Below, piece after piece: positions 23,934 through 35,780 of a stretch of 64,000 bases of DNA. The notes under the pieces were generated by a model. The model was not told the DNA's origin, did no database searches, and saw nothing but the letters and a program-made list of their open reading frames with translations. This stretch comes from Thuidium tamariscinum (lineage: Eukaryota; Streptophyta; Bryopsida; Hypnales; Thuidiaceae), in contig OX344751.2 of the NCBI GenBank assembly GCA_947034885.2, positions 43,429,082-43,493,081 of the forward strand. Reading direction: 5' to 3'. Every line of letters starts with the position of its first letter. Within the stretch, counting starts at the first letter, position 1. The position numbers and the translations under genes were made by a program.

Positions 23934-24219
23934 CATTAGATAAGATTTGAGGCCTCTGGAAGATTGCGGGTTCCCAAACTATAGGAACACTAAAACTACC
24001 ATGCGATTGCGTGTCATCGTCATGGAAACACATAAACTACAAAGTTCGATGTGGTCAAGATTGTGCCACATCATCAAGTTTTTTTGGAATTTTTTTCACA
24101 TTCTATGATTTTATTTTATTTTATTATTATTTTATTTTATTTTTTGGATGTTGTTTTGGAAATTGTTTCGAGAACAAGCCTAAAACGGCCCTCTCGAGGC
24201 CTCAAATCTCATCTAATGT
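23934..24219. mobile_element. MITE, family G
   Basis: Left ATTAGATAAGATTTGAGGCC and right GGCCTCAAATCTCATCTAAT are near-perfect inverted repeats. Contains a tandem ATTTT tract at 24109-24143. About 285 bp. Confidence 0.55.
24109..24143 (+). repeat. Simple repeat (ATTTT)n
   Basis: About seven imperfect units of ATTTT inside the family G element. Confidence 0.8.
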
Positions 24220-24519
24220 GTTTCTTCAAGGCATCAAAAGGTGATTTTACACTCATTTTCTATGCTATAAACTGGTCATTATTGACCAATTTTCTATTTT
24301 TTTAAATCCAAAACAATCTTTTTAAATACTAAAATTTGAAAAAATACTCAAAAAATACTTAAATATTATCATTTGGCATGGACAAAGTGTTTTTTTGGAT
24401 GGTTTTTTTGGTTTTTTTAATTTGAAAAATGATAGTGCCTATTTAAAACCAAAAGGCATGGACAAAGTTTAGCTACGTCAAATTGCTAAGTTTGACATTG
24501 TTTCTACAATCTCAATCGT

Positions 24520-24866
24520 TAGATGATATCAGGGCATTTAGAAGATTGTGGGTTCTAAGCTCTAAGAACTCTGGAAATCTTATCACGTAGGTAGTCTAAT
24601 ATAGTCAAGAGATTGCTACATCAAATAATAGTAATTAATTAATTTTAAAAATAAAAAACTTAATAATACTTCTTTGGGTTATCTTTTTAAACCAATTTTC
24701 AATTATAAAATACTTTCTGAAATAATGTTTAATTTTAAAGTTCTAAAATTTTATTTTCAAAAAATCTAAACCAATAGTTATTGGTTCATTGCCCAAGGAA
24801 TAGTTTCAGAGAACAACTCTTAAATAGTCTCTAGGGCTAAAAAAAATCTAATGAGTTTAGGAATTT
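24520..24866. mobile_element. MITE, family G, diverged
   Basis: Left 'cgttagatgatatcagggc' and right 'gtctctagggctaaaaaaaatctaatgag' are recognisable but imperfect inverted ends; internal 'gaagattgtgggttctaag' matches other copies. Old copy. Confidence 0.4.
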
Positions 24867-27258
24867 ACAAACCTTTACAATCCCAAGATCTTATCTAATC
24901 CTAACCAATAATATGCCATCCTAAGACTAGAAAAATTGTTTAACTCATATAGGATGAATGCCTTTTGTGAAAAAACACTTAACATTTGCCATTTCTATAG
25001 CAAAGAGTAAAAGATTTGAAAATTGTTTTTGTTGGCACATCTAACTATATGATCTTATAACTAACCGGTATGAAGATGTGTGGAAAAGATTTTAGAAATT
25101 TTGAGTGCACAAATTGCAAGATATCTACTTTTAAAGTGAAAAGAACAAATTTTTAGCACATTGTGCCCTAACTAAATTAATTGACTTTGAACCTTCTTAA
25201 CTTAAATTTTTTGCACTACAAAGTTTTGAGATTTAAACATTTATCGTTTAGAAATGAGTTGAAAGTCTAGAGAAAAAAAAATACAAAAAAAACTTAATTT
25301 TTATTCTTTAAAAAACTGTTATATAGAAATAGTTACAAAATAGAAGGAAAAGTTAAGTAAATAAATTCTCTAACTAAAGGTGGAATTGTATTACAATTAA
25401 TCTCAATAGTGAGATTCTAGAAAGCAAGATAAACCTTGTAGAACTTTTGTTTTTGAAAAATTGAAAAATTTGCATTTAGAAATGAATTCTACAACTTATT
25501 TTTTTAAGGAAAAAATCAAATTACCAAAAAATCAAGATTGTCTATAACTTTCTAAATGGAATTAATCAAAGTTGTACACGTACACAATCAAATCCTAATA
25601 CACATAGACAATAATATAATCTATGAAAAGAAATTTCATTTTTTTTCAAAACTCAAATTTTAAATTTTTTTTGGAGGGTGCCTTCTCTCCTATGCTTTGA
25701 GCTTACTTATATACAATTTTTGTTCTTAGACTTCAATTGAGAAAGAATTGTATCTCCACAAAGCTAATTAATTTTTCTATATTCAATTTTTCTTTTAAAA
25801 CAAGAGAAAAAATCAGCATGTAGATACCTATCCAAAATCCCAATTAATTTACTAAGAGATATGATAGTAGTCCCTTAGAGCTTAAGTATGCAAGCATCCA
25901 ATAATTTCAATAATTTCAGGACTGAATATATAGTGAATAGACATGGTCAACTAAAATTCTTGTTTTTCCACTATACCTCACTTGATTGCATGGCCTTGGA
26001 TACAATGTTCCATTGTTTCAATCTTTGTAAAAATTAGTATGCATGTTTTTGAACTTTTCAAAATTGCATTGATCAAAATTTTAACAAAAACATTCATCTA
26101 AATTTAGATATGGGACCTCAAAATCCTTTAACTCATGAAAAAATTAATGTTTAAAAATAAATAAAGCTTTGATTAAAGATATTTCAAATTATATTTAGTC
26201 AAAGTCTTTAAAAATTAGAGAGTAGAGATGAACAAAAGGTTATGGGTTTAGGTTGAGAATGATAGCATCCACTATTTGGATAATGAATGTTTTCAAGAAC
26301 TTACTATCTAAACTATATTGAATAGATGAATTGCATTGAAGTATGTTAAAAACCAAAAACTTGTCTCTTTTATGTAATCTAATATCTAGATTCTACTCAC
26401 ATTGTAGTTAATTTTGCCAAATTCATTTAAAATCTACATTTCTTTTATCTACTTTGTACCTTTAGGGGTTATATATTAAGCCCCTTTAGTTGGATTGTAA
26501 TTATTATTAAACTCAAGGAGGACGCCATGGATATTAAGTGTCAAATGGATGACAAAGAATCCTTCTATAGTATACACAACACATAAGCGCAAATGTCATG
26601 GTCTTTAGAATTTTGTGTGACTAAAGTACAAGGCTTGCCAATTGAAGAAGTTTGACCTCCAATTAGTACTCTTGGTTATATAAAGCAAATGATTCACACA
26701 GTATTTTTAAAAATTGGTTTCTAGAATGCCCAATTTGTCTTTCCAGTTGTTGTGAACCACCTCCCTTTCTCAAGCCCTCTTAGTCATTTCAAGGGTGCAA
26801 GTAAAACAAAAAGCCCCCTATTTTGTGCTTGATTAATACACATGGTAAGTTGAATCTCTTGAAGTGCAACAAGCTTTTTACAGAGGTCCAACCTAAGGTG
26901 AATGTAAGAAATAAGCCCCCGTATTTTGTGGTTCATTGATCTACTTCTCTATATCTCTCTTAGCTAACTTTGAACCTCTGATTGCAAATATGAATTCAAA
27001 AATTACCAATTTTATTATACATAGCAAATTAAAATTCTTGCATTTTTCCTAGGGATAAAATAGGGGTCAAAATGGCCTCTACAAGAAGCTCGTTGAATTA
27101 CTATAGATTTGACCAACCCAATATACCCATCTTAGCTAATTTGGGGCCTCTAATCTCAAAATTTGCAAATTTTATCATGTGTGGAAAATTTAAAAATTTA
27201 GCATTTTTATGAGAGGCCACGCCAAGGGGCGTCAATTCACCTTAGTTGTATTTCAAGG
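24867..27258. other. AT-rich intergenic DNA with repeat fragments
   Basis: 'gtacctttaggggttat' near 26457-26473 looks like the right end of a TTAA element whose left end I could not place. 26800-27200 holds two family F-like stretches ('gccccctattttgtg', 'tgcaaatatgaattcaaaa'). No gene recognised. Confidence 0.4.
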
Positions 27259-27487
27259 TTAACCCTAGAAGGATAGACTAGTGGTTGTGAAAATCATGCA
27301 TTTTGATGTCATATGACATCATCTCCTTTGAATAAGCCAAATATACTTATTGGAGGTCAAAAATTGTAGGAGATGTTTCCTTTCTACCTCTAATACCAAA
27401 GATGAAAAGTTGCACTTTTGTCCTATAAGGAAAAATTCTTTGTCACTCATAAGACACCAAACGTCCGTTGCAGTGTTCAAGGGTTAA
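27259..27487 (+). mobile_element. TTAA-flanked MITE, family 5 (229 bp), piggyBac-like end
   Basis: TTAA at both ends (27259-27262, 27484-27487). The left end reads TTAACCCTAGAAGGATAGAC, strikingly close to the published piggyBac terminus as I remember it. Homologous, in reverse orientation, to 46319-46548 (shared 'aaatcatgcattttgat' and 'gacatcatct'). Confidence 0.75.
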
Positions 27488-27540
27488 CCCTTAAGCACCT
27501 AAAGGACAAAAATATCGCCTCTCAATTTTGAAAAACTATT
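27484..27540 (+). mobile_element. Left end of a further TTAA element sharing the border TTAA
   Basis: Immediately after the family 5 element the sequence continues TTAACCCTTAAGCACCTAAAGG, a typical left end. No matching right end was located, so only the start is supported. Confidence 0.4.
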
Positions 27541-27651
27541 ATAATCTTGTCACTGGGCACAGTCAAAGCATGTGTCCCTTCTTATGTACCTCTGGGCATG
27601 TCTCTACTACCAGTCAGAATGGTCGATTAAGTTAGTATGAATCTTTTCTTA

Positions 27652-28124
27652 GAGCATCCCCACGCCTGGCACGGTGAAGAAGCCCGGCCAGGTGGGGATT
27701 GTAAAGCCGGCCCGCGCTTGTATTGTCAGGCTGCCCCACAGGAACTCAACTAAACTCACACACGAGAGGAGAAAAATACGGAATCCCAGAAAATATTTTG
27801 GGCTACCATGAATGTGTATCCACATTCTTGTCAGACCTGAGGTCGGACCTCATGTGGTCAACTGGTTACGCCCTATCATCGTGGTGAACAAGAGCTTCTT
27901 GGAAGCCAGCATGGTGGGCCTCTTTCAAGTTTGAACCTCGAAAGCAACGCCAGACCACATACTGAGTCAGCCCGGCCACACTGCATTTGGCCGTCTCCCC
28001 GGGAAATTTGGCCGTGGCCGGTTGTTTGCTGAGTCCCCATTTGCGTGCCGTGGGGAAGTAATTCCATCCCAGCCCGGCCAGACACCCAGTTTGCGTCTCA
28101 AACTGGGCAGGCGTGGGGATGCTC
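27652..28124. mobile_element. TTA-flanked inverted-repeat element (473 bp), PIF/Harbinger-like
   Basis: Ends GAGCATCCCCACGCCTG and CAGGCGTGGGGATGCTC are exact inverted repeats, flanked by TTA at 27649-27651 and 28125-28127. A 3-bp TTA duplication is typical of PIF/Harbinger. The interior is GC-rich compared with everything around it, with several 'cccggcca' phrases; the open frames inside have no recognisable domain. Confidence 0.65.
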
Positions 28125-28492
28125 TTAGGTGATAGTTTAATTGGAATGAGTGTAAAAAGATTTGGATTTCAGTCAACGTGGTCTGGGCACTCGGGATTAA
28201 AATTGCATAAACAGATTCTACTTGCCTGATTGCGACATGATGACATGACTGGGCAATCTGGGGACAAAAACCCTGAAATTACACTAGGCTGCCAGGGGCC
28301 CTGCATTTCGCCTCGACCATGTCAGTGGCTAATTCGCTATGATCTTGTATCAGATAATTGGCTTTTTGCCAGTTTTGTCTAAAGTAGTGCAATGAGCCGA
28401 TCGCAGAGCCACAGGCAAAGGTGAAAGTAAAAAAAACACCTAGTTTGTGTCGTGTTAATGTGGATGTTAGTACCTCCCAGAACTAAGGGGTG

Positions 28493-28619
28493 TTTCACAC
28501 TATGGCCGTCTAAGTCGAGAGGCTCTCAATTCCACCAATCAGGTTTTCAAAACCATGATTTTCACCAATCAGACTTGAGAAAACCATGGCTTCTTAACTT
28601 GGACGGCCATAGTGTGAAA
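28493..28619. mobile_element. 127-bp MITE with perfect ends
   Basis: TTTCACACTATGGCCGTC at the left and GACGGCCATAGTGTGAAA at the right are exact inverted repeats. The interior 'ccaatcag' phrases also recur at 19320-19432. Target duplication not resolved. Confidence 0.65.
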
Positions 28620-29188
28620 TATTTCTAACTAGGAGACATTAGTTGCAAATATGAATTCAGAATTTGCAAATTTTATTTTGTGTAGGAAAGAAAAGGTTCT
28701 AACATTTTTACCAGGATAAAAGGGAGGGGGGCAAAATGGCCTCCACAATTGGCTTGTTGCACTACTATAGACACAATCCTTTTTGCCATGTAACTTAGGC
28801 CTAGAGCCATCCAGGACAACACCTAGATTTTGCCTATTTGCCAGGGGGCTCCTACTTGCTTGGGCCTTGGGGTCCAATGCCAGTGGAGGCATACACTATT
28901 ACACTGCACACATGCGCCATGAAGAACACCAATTAAAGACTGTTATTATTGTCATCCCAGTCAAGGGGCTAAAATTAACAAAATCAGAGAAGTTTTGTTT
29001 TGCTGTTTTTAGTTAATTTACTGAACTTAATAGGGAGGACCCAAAGTATCATTCCCTGCTTGCTTTTCAGTAGGCCTGAAACCAGTGGGATCAGACACCA
29101 GTGTTCAGGAAGCTTTATTTAGTTTTTTTTGGCTAATTTCTTCACATTCCCAATTTGAACCCGTTCTCCAAAGCACAGTATCTGGTTA
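28620..29188. other. Intergenic DNA with family F fragment
   Basis: 28640-28770 matches family F ('tgcaaatatgaattcagaatttgcaaa', split by small changes). The rest is unassigned. Confidence 0.4.
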
Positions 29189-29571
29189 CAGTGGAAACAC
29201 CCAAAACTGTCCAAATAAGGAATTCAGTATAGTTGGAGGCAGAGTTTTCTAATAATGATATTTTGTAGTATTAGCGAGTGAAAAATCAGGAATATTAAAA
29301 AAAAATAGATTTTTCAAACATAGTATGTAATTTCTACAAATTTTCAAAGTATTGGTTCCCTAGACCTGCGGAACCGTCCTGTAGGTGCCCCCCAAACTGA
29401 ACCCTGCGAAAATCAGCGCTGAGCCAACCAGATTTTCTAATGTGTTCTTCAATTGTGTCAGCAAATTACAATCACACACGTGGCAAACACATTAACTACA
29501 CTTTAGGAACATATTTGGGTGAATATATGGTCCACTACAAGGAACAGGTGGAGGAATGGGTGTTTTGCCCT
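29189..29571 (+). mobile_element. 383-bp TA-flanked element, second copy
   Basis: Same ends and exactly the same length as 21474-21856, flanked by TA (29187-29188, 29572-29573). The two copies are highly similar throughout ('ggagg cagagttttctaataa', 'attagcgagtgaaaa'), indicating recent activity. Non-coding. Confidence 0.85.
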
Positions 29572-29573
29572 TA

Positions 29574-30157
29574 TAACAATGTCTAGGAAGAACCAACGGT
29601 CAGAAACTGGTGAAAAAATCTATAAATTTTTTATTTTGCATACAAAATAGAGATAATAACTAGATATTGTACTAGAAAAAGCAGTTCAATTTGGGAATTG
29701 AATGAAAATAGCTAGTAGAACTCAAAATACTTCTCTAACAATGGGTTATTCCTCATATTTTTTACTCAAAATAGATTTTTCCACTAGTTTTTTCTGATGT
29801 TTTCATATTACAATGGATTTTTTTCCCAAATCCTCTCGCTAACTTTGAACTAACAGCTGTTTTTTTCACATCATTGAGTGGGATTTATTGAGAAAAGGAT
29901 ATGCAATATCAATGTAACCCAGCCAAGGAGGATTGACCCCTTTAGTGCCGTGTTTTTTACCCCTAGAAAGAACATTGTTTGTTTTTTCATTTGCAACACA
30001 TGGGGTGAAACATGGGACAATAAGAAGTCAATTCTCCATGGCCCTTGCAACAGTGAGGGTGAACTGACCCCTTGTTCAACCCCTCAAGCAAATTGCTTAG
30101 GAAGGGTGTACAAGGTAAATAAATCAAGCACAAAATTGGGGACCTTTTTATTTACTT
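29574..30157. other. Intergenic DNA, nothing firm
   Basis: 30020-30150 has the 'gaactgacccctt' and 'aggtaaataaatcaagcacaaaa' phrases of family F-type repeats. No gene. Confidence 0.35.
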
Positions 30158-30496
30158 CACTAGAAGAAAATTGCGTTGCATTTGACAAAAATTGCGTTGT
30201 AGTGAACGGGAACTTGTGGGGTGGATTGTGTTGAAGTTTTGCTTTGTTAAACGGAATTTTTCATTCTAACATGAAATTTTGCATTGTACTTGTTGAATTC
30301 TACGTTTTACTTGTTCAATTTTATGTTCAAACGTGGAAACGCAAAATTTTGTGTTATGGAAGGAGAACTCAACACAATCCACCCTACATGTTATGTTAAA
30401 TCCAACGCACTTTCAACACAGTCTCTGTTGAATAAAACACAGATTTCACAAGTTCAACACAGTTTTGGAAATGAATAGTACAGTTTTCTTCTAGTG
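30158..30496. mobile_element. CACTA-type MITE (339 bp)
   Basis: CACTAGAAGAAAATTG at the left, CAGTTTTCTTCTAGTG at the right, flanked by CTT at 30155-30157 and 30497-30499. Internal arms also pair ('gtggattgtgttgaa' with 'caacacaatccac'). Largest of five CACTA MITEs here. Confidence 0.85.
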
Positions 30497-30599
30497 CTTG
30501 CACCCTTGAAGGGACTTGGAGGGGCCGAACAGGAGGGACAATTCACCCTAACCATTGTGAGTAGTTGGGGTGAACTGGCCCCCTTACTCGGACACTCTA

Positions 30600-30872
30600 A
30601 GGTAGATACACCTAAAAGTGCCACATTCCTACAAGCACCATTTATAATGCGCATATATTTTCAAAATTAGTCATGTTCACAAACCGTAGATAGCACTTTC
30701 AGAAATAGACTTTGATTATTAATAACTTTTGCATACGGTATCCAAATCTTGTGTTCTTTGGTGCATTGGAATATGCTTTCACTTGCCAAGAAGACTACAT
30801 GAAAATCTCTACAAATTAATAACAATGACTAGGCACAGTATGAATAAGTGGCGTTTTTAGGTGTACCCACCT
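30600..30872 (+). mobile_element. AGGT-ACC element, family B, uninterrupted (273 bp)
   Basis: AGGTAGATACACCTAAAAGTG at the left, TTTTTAGGTGTACCCACCT at the right, flanked by TA on both sides. Provides the empty site for the nested 383-bp element at 21474. Non-coding. Confidence 0.8.
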
Positions 30873-31639
30873 TAGGTCATTCTCGAGGTTCAAGTAAAAA
30901 CCAGAAGCCCCCTAAATTACTACAGACAGTGTACGAGTGGATTTTCTGTCCTTCCAAGCTGTACAGCACAACCACACATTTCACACATGGAGATCAAGGA
31001 TTCATGCCTATTGTGGAAGTGCAAGCTGAGCATCCAGAAGCTCTGAAAGGTAGGCTCACTTCTGTCTTTGCATTGGATTTCTCTTCGTTGTTTCCAAAAA
31101 CAAAAACTAAAAGGTACCCTCGCTCAGGTGTGTGACCGTTTCTCAGATTTCGACAAAAGCGAGGCTGCAAGGACCACACGATGCTCACTTGGACAACACA
31201 AAGTGAATACAAAGTCAAATAAGAAAAGTATGAGTACATGAGGTGCACACAAATACATGAGCCACCTACTCAGAAAGTCCAAATTGGTGGGGGTGGGATC
31301 TAACTTACTCGCAGATTCTTTGGTCTCACGAGGGCTGGGCTGCCTGCAAATAAGAATGAAAACTAATGGAAACTGAATGGAATGAGATAATAAATGTTGT
31401 TATCAAAAAGTGAAAGAAAACGTAAAATGTATATGGGATGCATATAAGGTAAGTCTTCCCATTACGGACCAAATGGGAGTAGATCCATTGTGGGTCAAAT
31501 TGTACTGGTTGTGTACATTTAAGAACTTGAATGTACATCAGCACTAAAATCTGATCTGCAATAGGTCTGCTCCCATTTATTCGATAATAGGATAGTTCAC
31601 CCTACCTTGTTAATATCATAGTCTCAATATGCAAATGTA
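30873..31639. other. Intergenic DNA with an unexplained 96-codon frame
   Basis: A plus-strand frame ending at 31135 encodes a stretch containing HGDQGFMPIVEVQAEHPEAL, with less AT-biased codons than the surroundings. It lacks an ATG at the expected place and I do not recognise it. It might be an exon fragment carried here by an element. Confidence 0.25.
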
Positions 31640-32858
31640 CAATGGGGTACCAATCAAAATGTCGTTTTCAAATTCGAAGTGAGAAAAATTTCAGTATTGC
31701 TAACTTTGAAAGCCTCCTGAGAGCTCAAAAATTGGTATTTTACCACAAAATTTTTACCATAGCATCATCTTTAAGTTAATTATATGTATGCCAAATTTCA
31801 AGGCCAAAAGATTCATTGAAAAAAAGTTATTCAAAATCTACCAACATGGGTAGTGGTGAGAAACATTTCACTACTTTCAACTTTGACACCTTCCTAAGGA
31901 TTGAGTTTTTGTTTTCTTTTGCATGAAAATTTTTAAATAAAATAAAATCTATGTTGTTAATATGTGTGAAAAAATTCAAGGTAAAAAATTTGTTTTTTAA
32001 GAAGATATTTGAAATCTCCCAACATGTGTAGTTTTGAGAAAATTTTCACAATTGCCAACTTTGACACCTTCCCAAGGGCTGAAAATTTGTCTACTTAACA
32101 TGAATTTTTTTGAATAAGATCAAATTTATGTTGATAATATATTTTCCAAATTTTAAGTTCAAAACAATTACCCAAAAAAAGATATTCAAATTCTCTCAAC
32201 ATGTGTAGTTGTGAGGTTGAGTTTTTACATTCGTGTCAAACTTTGCTCCACAAAATAACACTATACTAAGGGCTCAAAAACTCCTCCTCAAAACTACACA
32301 TGTTGAGAGAATTTGAATATCTTTTTTTGGGTAATTGTTTTGAACTTGAAATTTGGAAGATATATTATAAACATAAATCTGATTTTATTCAAAAAAAATC
32401 ATGTTAAATAGACAAATTTTCAGCCCAGGGTGTCAAAGTTGGCAATTGTGAAAATTTTCTCAAAACTACACCTATTGGGAGATTTCAAATATCTTCTTAA
32501 AAAACAAATTTTTTACCTTGAAATTTTTTATACATATTAACAACATAGATTTTATTTTATTTAAAAAATTTCATGCAAAAACAAAACAAAAACTCAATCC
32601 TTAAGAAGGTGTCAAAGTTGAAAGTAGTGAAATGTTTCTCACTACTATCCATGTTGGTAGATTTTATATAACTTTTTTTCAGTGAATCTTTTGGCCTTGA
32701 AATTTGGCATACATATAATTAAGTTAAAGATGATGATGTGGTAAAAATTTCGTGGTAAAATACCAATTTTTGAGCTCTCGAGAGGCTTTCAAAGTTGGCA
32801 ATACTGAAATTTTTCTCATTGCGAATTTGAAAACGACATTTTGATTGGTACCCCATTG
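31640..32858 (+). mobile_element. Long foldback element 2 (1219 bp), TA-flanked
   Basis: CAATGGGGTACCAATCAAAATG at the left and its reverse complement at the right, between TA at 31638-31639 and 32859-32860. Same family and orientation as 7120-8513 (loop with 'tttgctccacaaaataacac'), but about 175 bp shorter: the left arm has one fewer of the 177-bp units, which makes the two arms equal. Confidence 0.8.
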
Positions 32859-33366
32859 TACATGAGAAATATGGAGTTTTTGCAATGCTGTAAGTTTACC
32901 ACACATAGTATTGTTTATATATGGGTGCAATCATTACAAGAAAAATGTTTTCAATCTTAAGAGGAACGAGGAGTGAAAGATTTAATTTCAACTTTTACTT
33001 CATTGTCATACTTAGCCTTCATTTTCATTGAAGAAGTGATTGAGGTTGCAAGATTTAGAAAGCAAATATTGGGTCTTGTCATTTTTATCATTATTTGTTC
33101 TTATTACATTTGATTGTAATTTTAGTAACAAAATAACATTCTTGAACATGAATACTAGGGATGCTAAGCTTACCATGAGTAAGTTGTATTCTTTTCATCA
33201 TAAAGAATCTTGCATTCAAACTTGTCAAAGAATTGTTTTCAATTCGGAACGGAATAAGTCATTGTACAATTATACTATATGACTATATGAAGCCCACATG
33301 CATCTCTATTCTATCACTAGTAGAATAGTGGTTTGTTCTAAGCAAACCTTTGATTTGGCAAACAAC
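32859..33366. other. AT-rich intergenic DNA, nothing recognised
   Basis: No repeat ends or conserved frame between the foldback and the next CACTA MITE. Confidence 0.4.
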
Positions 33367-33584
33367 CACTAGAAGAAAAACATTGAAATCCCTGTTAATT
33401 TCAACACAGTACGTCAGGTAGATTGTGTTGAGACTGCGTTGCTAAAAACGCCTGAAAACGCTGAAAAAACGCTGAAAAACACAGAAAACGCGTTTTTTGT
33501 GTTTTTTCCGCGTTTTCAGCAACGCGGCCTCAATACAATCTACCTGACGTGCTGCGCTAAAATTAACAGGGATTTCTTCTAGTG
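33367..33584. mobile_element. CACTA-type MITE (218 bp)
   Basis: CACTAGAAGAAAAACATTG at the left, GGGATTTCTTCTAGTG at the right, flanked by AAC at 33364-33366 and 33585-33587. Strong internal pairing ('acgtcaggtagattgtgttga' with its partner near 33528-33550), and 'cgctgaaaa' repeats near the apex. Confidence 0.87.
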
Positions 33585-35780
33585 AACCTTGTCTAAGTCT
33601 TCATGGACAAGTTTAACAATTGAATTCTTTTTGTCAAATTTGTTCACAAGCTCTAAAAGATAGAATTGAGGAAAGTCTTCTTTTGGGAACCCTAACATCT
33701 TGTGGCCATTCAAATGATGGAGTTTATTTTTATTTAGAATAGAATGTTTGATATTGGTCATACTATGCTATTTACTGGGTTTCATTTGAATTTGTCCACC
33801 AACTAATTTTCACTCTAGTAAGGATGCCGACTTCTTTACTTCTATTGATCTATGTTGTTTAGAAACATTCCCATCAAACTTCCTACTTTTTGACTCGTAA
33901 CATTAGAAAACAATTAAATGATCACCTTTTCTCTACAACTAGCAATTCACATCAAAAACTCATTACATACAAAGTCTAAGAATGACAATGACAATTTATT
34001 TTATTTTATCATAAGTCCCTTTTTGGATCTACTATTTAGCTTTGCATCAATCAATGTAATTATTCATTGGATAGTGTAAAAATTATAACCTATCTCTTCT
34101 TAGTTTTGCGCAATTTTCTTGCTTACAAATTTATGAATGATGGATTGTCACAACCCTCGCTAAATCCTCACTTGTGACACTTTATTGTACAAGAGGGACT
34201 TTAGGAGTGACTTTCTAAGCCTTGCTAAAGACTAAGTGGAAACAATAATAAGTCTTGAGTAAAGAAAGTGTTGTAGCACTTGGGTTGAGATGAAGCAAGT
34301 GCTAAGTTGTACATGCTTAGAAAGTTGTTAAGAGTACATGTTTAAGAATCAAATGGAAGCAAATATCCAAGTCACCAATCAAATGATATGATTTTTCAGA
34401 GTTAACAATGTTGTAGTCATGAATCTTAACTATAACCCTAACTCAAAGGTTTGGGATGTGAAATGGGGGCTCAAATAGGAATTCTTTGTCAAAATAAGGT
34501 ATGCCACATATTGTTGGAAAGCTAGAGAGGGAAGAATTTAAGAAATTCTAAGGTTCATGAAAAGAGTATTTAGGAAGTAAGAGTTATAAATAAGCGAAAG
34601 TCTTGGAGAACTCTACCTCTTGGACATTCAAACCTTGGGAGGGCCATAGTTTGATTGATAATCTTTGCATTTGAAAAAAATAAATTGTCTGCATTCATTT
34701 ACAAAATGAGTAGATTATGAAAATAGACTTGCATTCTTGATTAGGAGTTTAGAGCTTATAAATATGTTGATGAGAGGATTAGGAAGCTCATAGCCATTGA
34801 TTCTGAGACAAGATATTTTCAATAATTCTATATAGGAGTGTACAATATTTTTAGCAAGAATTTAAGAATTATTGGTGCACCAGCATTAACCCTTGAACAA
34901 TTTATCCGAGAGTATGAGCCTATGGTTGGTCGGGACCTATGATTGTGTTGCTTGTATAATTCATCATGGAAGAAAAAATGGTGGCGAAATGAGGTAGAAA
35001 GTAGTGGTTTAGGATGTAGATTCCAATATCTAAACGAAGGCAATAAGAGTTTGGGAAATTAGCACGCTAGAAAACAAGAACTAGCTGTAAAACATGTTAT
35101 TTGTTGTTTGTCTTTTGAAAAGTCAATTATTGGACAATTTTGTCCCTAGTATTGTTTCAAAGTGAAACAAAATATTCAGTCTTGATAATATTATTGAAGC
35201 CCAAAAATATTGTTATAAAAAATATGGAATTATCCCTAATGTAGGCTACAAAGGATTGAAAACTTCATTATATTCTTTTTTAAATACCTAACTCTTCTTC
35301 AAGTTAAAATGAAATAATACTTATTAGTAAACTATATTCTATGACTTACAGAACTATCTTTTTGACTTCTGATAAACTAATTTTGTCATTGGACTTGAAT
35401 TTTTTGATTGGTTTTAGTTTGACAACCAAATAAAGCTATTCTTCTCATGTAAGATAGTTCTCCTTGCTCCCATAAAAATGTGAACAAGACCTTTGATGAA
35501 AGCAATTCAGATTCCATCAACCTCGAAAACTGTTTTCCGATTCCACCTCTACATGAAAGTCGATCCGTGTGGATTGGCCCCTTCGCTCGGCCTTACCATG
35601 TTTTACCAGAGGTGCAATCAAAACAAAAAGCCCCCTAGTTTGGGCCGTGATCACCCCTACTTTCATCAGCCTCCAGCTAATTTGCGGTCTCTGATCGCAA
35701 ATATGAATTCAAAATTTGCAAAAGAAAATTTGTGTGAAAAATAAAAAATTACAGCGTTTTACCCAAGTGGCCGAGGGAGG
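33585..35780. other. AT-rich intergenic DNA upstream of the second gene
   Basis: A TTAA followed by CCCTTGAAC at 34885 may be a worn TTAA element end. 35600-35760 is a family F-type stretch ('aaaaagccccctagtttggg', 'gcaaatatgaattcaaaatt'). No gene recognised. Confidence 0.4.

Noticed and set aside
27876-28176. GC-rich minus-strand frames inside the 473-bp TTA-flanked element
   Set aside because: Two overlapping frames of equal length without motifs, explained by base composition of the element.
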